NCBI GenBank assembly: GCA_023146575.1
Contig: JAGLBU010000034.1
Coordinates: 1-5,007, forward strand
DNA from: Methylococcales bacterium
Lineage (GTDB): Bacteria; Pseudomonadota; Gammaproteobacteria; Methylococcales; Methylomonadaceae
Reading direction: 5' to 3'
DNA: 5,007 nucleotides
Shown here: positions 1 to 4,816 of the stretch, one piece after another
Numbering within the stretch: the stretch's first letter is position 1
Layout of the letters: every line of letters begins with the position of its first letter
Program-made: the position numbers and the translations under genes
Notes under the pieces: generated by a model
Database searches by the model: none
What the model was told of the DNA's origin: nothing
Seen by the model: only the letters and a program-made list of their open reading frames with translations

Positions 1-37
1 CGTTTCAGCAAGGTTTATTATCAGGACGGCAGAGTTT

Positions 38-490
38 TTAATCCGCCATTAAGACTCTATAGTGTTCACCTTTTTGATCGTATAGTTCAAAAGCACCATT
101 AATATACTCCCCATGCATATAAGTTTCCATACCATTATCATCATACATATTACCAACGACTTTTTGGTTTTTGTCTACTTCAATGACGATTCTTACTTTA
201 TTTGAATTGACATAACCTTCAATTTCATAATGATCGGTACCTGTTGTTTTAATTTTTTGAGGTATTGCTAGTTCTTTTAGCGATTTTTCTTTAGAGGGTA
301 AATCTGGAAGGGTATTTGTTTTTAATTTTGGTGGTTCTGTAGGGGGAATTGTTTTTAAACTAGCTTCAGCCCCTCTTGATTTTTTAATAGTACTTATTTC
401 AGAATTATCTTTTTCAGTAAATGTAATGTCTGCTACAGCTGAGTATTGTGACGAAAAAAAAAGGAAGAGGAATGGCATTAATTTGGGCAT
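38..490 (-). CDS. Secreted protein of unknown function (150 aa), last gene of the operon
   Basis: I do not recognise the family. Residues 1-20 form a Sec signal peptide (hydrophobic FLFLFF core, likely cleavage after AVA at 20). Residues about 25-80 are a Lys/Pro/Thr-rich, low-complexity stretch that looks like a flexible linker. Residues 84-148 form a compact domain with alternating hydrophobic residues and repeated G-turns (EGYV, VVGNMYDDNG, GEYINGAF, DQKGEHYRV), suggesting a small all-beta fold. A strong Shine-Dalgarno AGGAG (498-502) sits 7 bases before the ATG, inside the end of the GIN-domain gene. Only 2 bases separate that gene's stop from this start, so the two are probably translationally coupled. 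By position it should be an accessory part of the same envelope or fibre system. That role is inferred from context only. Confidence 0.8.
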   Translation of the reverse strand: MPKLMPFLFLFFSSQYSAVADITFTEKDNSEISTIKKSRGAEASLKTIPPTEPPKLKTNTLPDLPSKEKSLKELAIPQKIKTTGTDHYEIEGYVNSNKVRIVIEVDKNQKVVGNMYDDNGMETYMHGEYINGAFELYDQKGEHYRVLMAD

Positions 491-492
491 TA

Positions 493-1227
493 CTAATCTC
501 CTGATGTGATTTCTCCTGAACCAGAGATATTTTTACTTATTTGTGGTGGATTACCAAAATAAGTGACATCCCCTGAACCTGAAATGTTTATATTTAAAGC
601 TTTTTGTGCAGTAAGTTCAATATCAGCAGAACCTTTCAACTCAACGTTTGTTTTTTGGGCGATTAGTTTTTTTGCTTCAATATCTCCTGAGCCTGAAATA
701 ATTATATTAAGCTTATTAGTTCTTCCATTGGCGGTGATATCACCTGAACCTGTTAAGTGAATTTTAAAGTTATCAGCACGAATAGCATTAAGATGTACAT
801 CACTTGCACCATGAACAGTTACCGCATTTAAGTTAGGTGAAAAAATATCAATAACGATGGGCTTTCGAGTGCTGTATGATTTATCCATTTTTAAATAGAG
901 GGTGTTATTTTTAACACTCGCATTAACAAAAGGGATTAAATTACGGTTAGCGGAAATTGTTGCTGAAGATTTATTTTTTCGATAATAATTGACATCAAAA
1001 CTCCCTTTAATAATGACGGCATTGTAACTTGGTAAGTTTTGGCTTTTGGATTGATAAGCACCTGATCCTTGTGTTACCCCTCCTGCATTATTTCCATCTA
1101 TAACGATACTACTCCCACTAATTGTAGCGTTATCAAGAGTAACACTTCCAACATCCGCTATAGCCACATTGAAAAGACAAGCAGAGCAGGTTAATAGTGT
1201 TTTGTATAAAAATTTATGGAGCCGCAT
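493..1227 (-). CDS. Secreted GIN-domain (DUF2807, PF10988-like) beta-helix protein with an N-terminal subunit-like motif
   Basis: Residues 1-24 form a signal peptide (likely cleavage after AIA at 24). Residues about 68-240 show the pattern of the 'auto-transporter adhesin head GIN domain' family: GSFDVNYY, then a PNLNAVTVHGASDV segment, then repeated rungs ISGSGDI, LKGSADI, ISGSGDV and ISGSGEI spaced about 20 residues apart, as in a parallel beta-helix. The final YFGNPP followed by another GSGEI rung is typical of the family. Known members are exported surface or periplasmic proteins of uncertain function. Mature residues 26-47 (VGSVT... SSIVI...NN) are not part of the usual GIN domain and resemble the repeat of the 98-aa protein encoded at 4207-4503. 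The gene overlaps the end of the OmpA-like gene by 14 bases, with a weak AGAG-type ribosome site. It probably acts as an anchor or co-assembling surface protein. That role is inference. Confidence 0.88.
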   Translation of the reverse strand: MRLHKFLYKTLLTCSACLFNVAIADVGSVTLDNATISGSSIVIDGNNAGGVTQGSGAYQSKSQNLPSYNAVIIKGSFDVNYYRKNKSSATISANRNLIPFVNASVKNNTLYLKMDKSYSTRKPIVIDIFSPNLNAVTVHGASDVHLNAIRADNFKIHLTGSGDITANGRTNKLNIIISGSGDIEAKKLIAQKTNVELKGSADIELTAQKALNINISGSGDVTYFGNPPQISKNISGSGEITSGD

Positions 1228-1777
1228 AAAATTGTACTCTACGATTGGCAGGGTCCGTTGCGGTTAAATTAGGGAGTGGTTCCGCTTCACCTTTACCATT
1301 GACAATGAGTCGCGAGGAAGATATTTGGTAATTAGAGACTAAATAATCTTTTACTGCTTGGGCTCTTTGTTCTGAGAGTTCTTTATTATGGGTATTTGAA
1401 CCTGCCGCATCGGTATGACCTTCAACGACTAATTTTCTACTAGCATCGCCACTTGCAAGCATTTTACCTATTTTATCTACAAATTCTTTGGAGTTCGGTA
1501 AAATATTAGCAGAATTACTACCAAATTGAATGGGGAGGCTTATTTTTCCACCACTACTGATTGCACTGGTATCAGCGACATCTGTTTTTGGTTTTTTTGT
1601 GAAGCTAAAGGATCGAGTTTTGCCAGACTTTTTGGTTTCTGTTGCTGATCCACCAAAAATAATGGCTTCCATTTCTGCAGCACTTGCGCCATCAGAAAGT
1701 GTTTTAATGTCTTCAGCTTGTACGGAAAGACTCAGTAGTACCATACCAACGATGGTAAGAGTTGATTTAATTTTCAT
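1214..1777 (-). CDS. OmpA-like peptidoglycan-binding periplasmic protein (187 aa)
   Basis: Residues 1-21 form a Sec signal peptide (cleavage after VQA). Residues about 30-65 are a linker with an AIIFGG...TRSFSF segment of a kind often found before OmpA domains in small envelope proteins. Residues about 79-185 form an OmpA C-terminal-like domain: LPIQFGSNSANI opening, VVEGHTDAAGS, LSEQRAQAVKDYL, and NRRVQF at the end. Asp123 of HTD and Arg138 of SEQRAQ keep the 15-residue spacing of the two residues that bind diaminopimelate in OmpA, so binding to peptidoglycan is expected. There is no transmembrane barrel, so it is soluble in the periplasm. The start at 1777 is chosen over an upstream in-frame ATG at 1903 because AGGA (1784-1787) lies 6 bases before it and a proper signal peptide begins there. 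The gap to the upstream lipoprotein gene is 34 bases. It probably ties the secretion machinery to the cell wall. Confidence 0.92.
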   Translation of the reverse strand: MKIKSTLTIVGMVLLSLSVQAEDIKTLSDGASAAEMEAIIFGGSATETKKSGKTRSFSFTKKPKTDVADTSAISSGGKISLPIQFGSNSANILPNSKEFVDKIGKMLASGDASRKLVVEGHTDAAGSNTHNKELSEQRAQAVKDYLVSNYQISSSRLIVNGKGEAEPLPNLTATDPANRRVQFYAAP

Positions 1778-1811
1778 AATATTTCCTACTTCTATAACGG
1801 TATTTAGTGAA

Positions 1812-2147
1812 TTATTTATTTTCCCAGCGAACAACGTTTCCTTGTTGATTAAAAAACACGATTTGGGTTTGGTATTCCCACGCAGCCCCCCATTTGTCAT
1901 CATCTTTGATTCCGAAAGAGCCTTCGCTTCCTGTTGTTCCTGTACAACTGTAACATGGATTTCCCCACGCTGCTTTAACTTGGTCTTTTGTCATACCTTT
2001 GGCTAAATAGCCTTTCCTAATTAAGGCATTCATTTCTTCTGGCCAGTTATTTTCAGATAATAACTGCTCTCGTCTGACGGGAGGAGACTCGCAACCCATT
2101 AAAAGAGTCAGAATTAAGCCGCCTAATAAAAGATATTTTTTAGTCAT
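1812..2147 (-). CDS. BamE/SmpA-like small lipoprotein with a CYSC motif (111 aa)
   Basis: The N-terminus is a lipoprotein signal peptide with lipobox LMGC, giving lipidated Cys19. Glu at the next position (not Asp) suggests transfer to the outer membrane. Residues 46-108 follow the BamE/SmpA pattern: KGYLAKGMTKDQVKAAWGNP (helix and turn), then WEYQTQIVFFNQQGNVVRW (beta hairpin). BamE itself helps the BAM complex insert outer-membrane proteins. This protein is a paralogue-like variant, not BamE proper, because an insertion with Cys65 and Cys68 (CYSC) follows the GNP turn, and the partner genes belong to a fibre-like locus. Only 9 bases separate it from the stop of the CsgG-like gene, and no strong ribosome site is visible, so translation is probably coupled. 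It likely assists placement or stability of the channel in the outer membrane. This is inference. Confidence 0.85.
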   Translation of the reverse strand: MTKKYLLLGGLILTLLMGCESPPVRREQLLSENNWPEEMNALIRKGYLAKGMTKDQVKAAWGNPCYSCTGTTGSEGSFGIKDDDKWGAAWEYQTQIVFFNQQGNVVRWENK

Positions 2148-2156
2148 TTTGAGTCA

Positions 2157-3662
2157 TCATTTAATAGTTATTTCAGTTGAATATCGAACTGGAAAGTCTT
2201 TCATTTTTTCAGCATCAAAATCATTTGTGTTCGTGAAAAATAATGCATCAGCTGGGACGCCATTTTTATTTCCGACAGCTCTAATCTTATCTACACCAGT
2301 AGGTGCACCTATATCAACTGAAAATTCTGCATTAACAGGAGGTATTTGATAAGTTTGACCTGGCCTCATGTAGTTATCTGTTTGGAAGGGGTTTGGAAAT
2401 AAAGTTGATATTTCACCCTTAGAATTTATCCAAACAATACGCACATACATGGGGTTTTTAACTGAAAATGAAACAGTCATTTTCTCACCAATTACATAGG
2501 ATTTTTTATTGGTCCATACTTTTAGGTCACCTTTGGTGATTGCTGGAGACTTTGGTGTTTTAGAAGGTGCCGCAATATTGACAGATCGTGTTGCCATTTT
2601 TCCTAGGCTATTTCGTCTGATTTTAGTTTCAATATTAATGGGAATTGTTTCAAACAATTTAACATAGGTTTTGATATTAACCCCAGGGCTTTTTAAACCA
2701 TTTTTAGATGCAAATTGTTGGAGGGCTTGTGTCGTTGAGGCATTTTCTTGACCTGTGACATCGACAGGAAAATTGTGTAAATACAATAAGGTTTGAATTT
2801 CCTGTATTTGTTCGGAAGGTGTCATTTCAGAAAAATCAATCTTAATCGCATCTAATACTACTTCATCACGTTCCATACCGGGTAATAAATTCCAATAAGG
2901 AGTTTTTTGATAACGACCAACCAGTTGTATCATGCTTAATTGAACTAATAATCGAACCGCCGCATGTCGTCCTTGTATTTTCTTTATATCTCCTTTTGCT
3001 CCAAAAGTAACTCCTTTTATGTTAAAAGCAATGCTATCATCTTTGATTGATTTATGAAGTTTTATACTGTTAATAGACTGTATTCTGGGAATTGCAGCTA
3101 ATTTTTGGAAATGAAGCAAATTAAAATCTAGGGTAACTTGTGATAATGAACCTTTGTTATTATCATCAACATCGACGCCATATTCCCCAATATCAAATCC
3201 TAGGTTAGTTCCACTTCCTTTTGTTACTAAGCCTCGATCAAATTCTGTTATTCCACCTGCGACAATAACATCAGGAATAGTTTTATTTTCAAAACCCGAA
3301 TAACCAACATTCATGTTATTAGCGATAAAGTCAGGATCATAGGGAACATATGTGATAGTACCGCCAATTGCATTTAAGGTGCTATTGACCATTTCGGTAA
3401 TATTTCTAGGGACTTCTCCGCCTGTTGAGGTTGATGTGCCTGTGTTATCGGCAATTTGTTTACTCATGACGTTTAAAGGTGCTCGAGCAAATATATCGCC
3501 TAACATACCTAGCTTTCTGATTCCGTGACTGTAGACGGTGGCTTTTGCTTCAGGTAGGGTTTTATTGATATCTACGTCAACATTTGTTGGACTTAAGCCA
3601 CAGGAAGTAAGAAGAGCGGCAGAAAAGAGACTTGGTAAAAGAAAATTTTTTTTGTTCAGCAT
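2157..3662 (-). CDS. CsgG/HfaB-like outer-membrane secretion lipoprotein with PG-binding-like and DUF4384 domains
   Basis: The protein is 501 aa from the chosen start. The signal peptide ends in lipobox LTSC, with lipidated Cys21. Residues about 26-255 resemble CsgG/HfaB: the segment PDVIVAGGITEFDRG matches the CsgG 'VEGSIIGY' strand, SQVTLDFNLLHFQ matches its 'QIAVNLRVVNV' strand, and HAAVRLLVQLSMIQLVGRYQ plus TPYW matches the C-terminal helix region. CsgG forms a nonameric pore that exports unfolded curli subunits, and HfaB does the same kind of job for the Caulobacter holdfast anchor. Residues about 285-340 (IQEIQTLLYLHNFPVDVTG...TTQALQQFASKNGL) look like a PF01471 peptidoglycan-binding fold. 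Residues about 379-470 match DUF4384 (VWTNKKSYVIGE, LFPNPFQTDNYMRPGQTYQIPP). E. coli CsgG (about 277 aa) lacks both extra domains. A 143-base gap precedes it, with no clear promoter. Confidence 0.88.
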   Translation of the reverse strand: MLNKKNFLLPSLFSAALLTSCGLSPTNVDVDINKTLPEAKATVYSHGIRKLGMLGDIFARAPLNVMSKQIADNTGTSTSTGGEVPRNITEMVNSTLNAIGGTITYVPYDPDFIANNMNVGYSGFENKTIPDVIVAGGITEFDRGLVTKGSGTNLGFDIGEYGVDVDDNNKGSLSQVTLDFNLLHFQKLAAIPRIQSINSIKLHKSIKDDSIAFNIKGVTFGAKGDIKKIQGRHAAVRLLVQLSMIQLVGRYQKTPYWNLLPGMERDEVVLDAIKIDFSEMTPSEQIQEIQTLLYLHNFPVDVTGQENASTTQALQQFASKNGLKSPGVNIKTYVKLFETIPINIETKIRRNSLGKMATRSVNIAAPSKTPKSPAITKGDLKVWTNKKSYVIGEKMTVSFSVKNPMYVRIVWINSKGEISTLFPNPFQTDNYMRPGQTYQIPPVNAEFSVDIGAPTGVDKIRAVGNKNGVPADALFFTNTNDFDAEKMKDFPVRYSTEITIK

Positions 3663-3670
3663 GATTTTCA

Positions 3671-3674
3671 TCCT
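3671..3674 (-). promoter_or_regulatory. Shine-Dalgarno site that decides the start of the CsgG-like gene
   Basis: On the minus strand the sequence reads TTTAGGATGAAAATCATG. AGGA lies 8 bases before the second ATG (3662) but overlaps the first ATG (3671). The downstream ATG is therefore the better start, and it also gives a compact lipoprotein signal peptide. The upstream ATG would only add three residues. Confidence 0.6.
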
Positions 3675-3805
3675 AAATTAAAGTAATTATCAACGCTAAA
3701 CTTAACAAGTAATGTAATTGAGCTTATTTTTCTTTTGGTTGAAGCGTTAAGAGCGATAACATATGTATTTTAGTCGAAAAAGAAGGTATTAACTTAAATT
3801 TTCAA

Positions 3806-4144
3806 CTATTGAGTGCAGACCGATGATGTTCCAGTATTATCGGAGTTATTAATGATTGTCGTTCCTGCTCTTAGTTTAGTCGCAACTAGATTAATATTCC
3901 CTGTTCCATTGCAACCATCATTAGTTATTATTCTTTTGTTATTTGGATTTTTATTTTTTACTTTAGTGAGTACTCTGGCTTTAGTTAAAGCTCTTCGAAC
4001 CGTATAGTTTGTATTTTTTTCTAGTTTTAAGTCATCATTAATTGGGTCACGATTGCTAATACCATCGTCAAAATCTCCCGAATATACAGGAGAAGATAAT
4101 AGTAAGGGTAACAAAATTGTTAATGTTTTTTTTTGTAAATACAT
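3806..4144 (-). CDS. Small secreted Asn/Thr-rich protein (112 aa), candidate minor fibre subunit or cap
   Basis: I recognise no named family. Residues 1-22 form a signal peptide (hydrophobic TILLPLLLSS, cleavage after VYS). Residues 23-46 are acidic, and residues 47-71 are strongly basic (VRRALTKARVLTKVKNKN). The C-terminal part, residues 78-112, begins with Cys78 and has Cys110 near its end. Between them GNINLVATKLRAGTTIINN follows the same G-x-[VI]-x6-[IL]-x3-T-x-I-I pattern as the 98-aa repeat protein encoded just upstream. ATG at 4144 is supported by AGGGA (4152-4156) with a 7-base spacer. A terminator hairpin lies only 19 bases before the ATG, which leaves no room for a separate promoter in between, so expression probably depends on read-through. 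A role as lower-abundance subunit, nucleator or cap is inference. Confidence 0.8.
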   Translation of the reverse strand: MYLQKKTLTILLPLLLSSPVYSGDFDDGISNRDPINDDLKLEKNTNYTVRRALTKARVLTKVKNKNPNNKRIITNDGCNGTGNINLVATKLRAGTTIINNSDNTGTSSVCTQ

Positions 4145-4163
4145 ACATCTTTCCCTGTAACGT

Positions 4164-4194
4164 AAAAAGCCCCACTTATACCTAAGTGGGGCTT
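4164..4194 (-). terminator. Intrinsic terminator / attenuator between the repeat-protein gene and the downstream genes
   Basis: AAGCCCCACTTA (4167-4178) and TAAGTGGGGCTT (4183-4194) pair perfectly over 12 bp around a 4-base loop. Read on the minus strand, the GC-rich stem runs into TTTTT (4168-4164), as in a rho-independent terminator. On the plus strand no T-run follows. It lies between the stop of the 98-aa gene (12 bases upstream of the stem) and the ATG of the 112-aa gene (19 bases past the T-run), so it probably lets only part of the transcripts continue. Confidence 0.85.
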
Positions 4195-4206
4195 GGAAAT
4201 AATAAA

Positions 4207-4503
4207 TTATTTAAGATTTACAGAACCAACACTTGCAACAGACTTTTTGCCCACAGCAGTTGCAGTTGCATTTTTGTTTTGAGATTTTACGATAATTGTT
4301 GATTTTTTAATTTTAGAGCCTTGTGCTGTAACAGAACCAACACTTGCAACAGACTTTTTGCCTTTAGAGGTTGCTATTGCATTTTTGTTCTGAGATTTTA
4401 CGATAATTTTTGACTTTTCAACTTTAGTACCTGCTGGTGCAGCAAAAGAAGCGGTTGCGAACAAAGAAAGAGCAAGTGTTATAATAGTTAATGTAGTTTT
4501 CAT
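4207..4503 (-). CDS. Secreted two-repeat protein (98 aa), candidate major fibre subunit
   Basis: No named family is recognised. Residues 1-21 form a clear signal peptide (ATASFA, then APAG). The mature 77 residues are almost entirely two tandem units, residues 27-63 and 64-98, each containing K-[VI]-x-K-S-x-IIVKSQNKNA, then [IT]AT-x2-GKKSVASVGSV. The units are rich in Ser, Lys, Val and Asn, very basic, and free of Cys and aromatic residues. Short alternating polar/beta-branched stretches with Asn/Gln turns recall amyloid or beta-solenoid fibre subunits, but the exact curli repeat (SxxxxxQxGxxNxAxxxQ) is absent. The start at 4503 is preferred to an in-frame ATG at 4548 because GGA lies 6 bases before it and the signal peptide begins there. 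It is first in the operon behind its own promoter and before a terminator, as expected for the most abundant product. Confidence 0.85.
   Translation of the reverse strand: MKTTLTIITLALSLFATASFAAPAGTKVEKSKIIVKSQNKNAIATSKGKKSVASVGSVTAQGSKIKKSTIIVKSQNKNATATAVGKKSVASVGSVNLK
4210..4425 (-). repeat. Two tandem 111-base (37-codon) coding repeats
   Basis: The two units cover 4315-4425 and 4210-4314, the second ending two codons early. A 32-base stretch is identical at 4220-4251 and 4331-4362, exactly 111 bases apart, and a further long stretch around the IIVKSQNKNA codons is nearly identical. This level of DNA identity indicates a recent duplication or ongoing homogenisation of the repeat. Confidence 0.9.
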
Positions 4504-4552
4504 GATATTTCCAAAATAATAAAATAGTGAGAAGCAGGAGGCCTGCAATGTG

Positions 4553-4577
4553 GGTAGTTTTTTCTAGTGAAACTACC
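4553..4577 (-). other. Hairpin in the presumed 5' leader of the repeat-protein mRNA
   Basis: GGTAGTTT (4553-4560) and AAACTACC (4570-4577) pair perfectly over 8 bp around a 9-base loop. No T-run follows on the minus strand, so it is not a standard terminator. It would lie in the roughly 100-base untranslated leader between the candidate promoter and the ATG at 4503, where it could stabilise the message or be a regulator target. Confidence 0.45.
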
Positions 4578-4609
4578 ACCTTAAGTTTTGCATTTTAAGG
4601 CTTAATTAC

Positions 4610-4638
4610 ATTTTAACATTATTGTTACTTATAAGCAA
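4610..4638 (-). promoter_or_regulatory. Candidate sigma-70 promoter (extended -10) for the repeat-protein operon
   Basis: On the minus strand, TTGCTT (4638-4633) is followed by a 17-base spacer and TAAAAT (4615-4610). The spacer ends in TGT, giving a TGn extended -10. The -35 is weak (3 of 6 bases) and the -10 good (5 of 6). The predicted transcription start is near 4603, about 100 bases before the ATG. In AT-rich DNA such matches occur by chance, so confidence is moderate. Confidence 0.45.
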
Positions 4639-4655
4639 TAATAGTTAGAAGGTTT

Positions 4656-4672
4656 GTTCAAATTTTTTGAAC
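4656..4672. promoter_or_regulatory. Perfect dyad GTTCAAA-N3-TTTGAAC, possible operator
   Basis: Two 7-base arms are separated by three T's. The centre, near 4664, would lie about 61 bases upstream of the predicted transcription start near 4603, a position commonly used by activators. I do not recognise it as the site of a particular regulator. Confidence 0.35.
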
Positions 4673-4708
4673 TCACAAATTAGTTATAGCTGGTTTAATC
4701 TGTGAGTT
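4670..4708. repeat. Inverted repeat AACTCACA / TGTGAGTT with a 23-base spacer
   Basis: AACTCACA at 4670-4677 is the exact reverse complement of TGTGAGTT at 4701-4708. The left arm overlaps the end of the neighbouring dyad. It may be two half-sites for a regulator or a chance pair. Confidence 0.3.
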
Positions 4709-4816
4709 TTAGAATATCAAATGAAAGACAGAAATGCATCAGGCCCCTAGTACAACTGCGAAATAAGTCACAAAACATTAGGTTGTTTTTTAAAGTGAGA
4801 TGTTAATACAGATTTA

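Larger units (their letters stand above)
4504..4816. other. Intergenic regulatory region between the DUF934 gene and the repeat-protein gene
   Basis: These 313 bases hold no convincing coding sequence on either strand. They are AT-rich and contain, from right to left in the direction of transcription, an inverted repeat pair (4670-4708), a perfect dyad (4656-4672), a candidate promoter (4610-4638), a leader hairpin (4553-4577) and a short GCAGG/CCTGC hairpin (4534-4546). The part from about 4710 to 4816 shows nothing I can name. Confidence 0.6.

Noticed and set aside
1..41. Possible 3' end of a plus-strand gene entering from the left (frame 3, ending at TAA 39-41, converging on the minus-strand stop at 38-40)
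   Set aside because: Only 12 codons are visible and the other two plus frames are also open here, so the window cannot show whether it is coding.
563..760. Plus-strand open frame with repeated SPEPE segments
   Set aside because: It is the reverse complement of the GSGD/GSGE rungs of the GIN-domain gene, with no ribosome site or recognisable product.
1530..2006. Long plus-strand open frame (158 codons)
   Set aside because: It runs antisense across the OmpA-like and BamE-like genes, both of which have clear domains and signal peptides. The frame has no recognisable domain.
3672..3805. Possible separate promoter before the CsgG-like gene (GATAAT and TAAAAT hexamers on the minus strand)
   Set aside because: No acceptable -35 element lies 16-18 bases upstream of either hexamer, so I do not call a promoter there.
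4220..4362. Spaced identical 32-base repeats resembling a CRISPR fragment
   Set aside because: There are only two copies, they lie in frame inside a coding sequence, and the sequence between them is also repeated, so they are protein repeats.
4673..4705. TCACA and TGTGA half-sites suggesting a CRP box
   Set aside because: The CRP site is TGTGA-N6-TCACA. Here the arms are in the opposite order and 23 or more bases apart.
4772..4789. Hairpin AAAACA / TGTTTT followed by a T-run on the plus strand
   Set aside because: The stem is only 6 A/T-rich pairs, no plus-strand gene ends there, and on the minus strand no T-run follows it, so it is not a credible terminator for the DUF934 gene.
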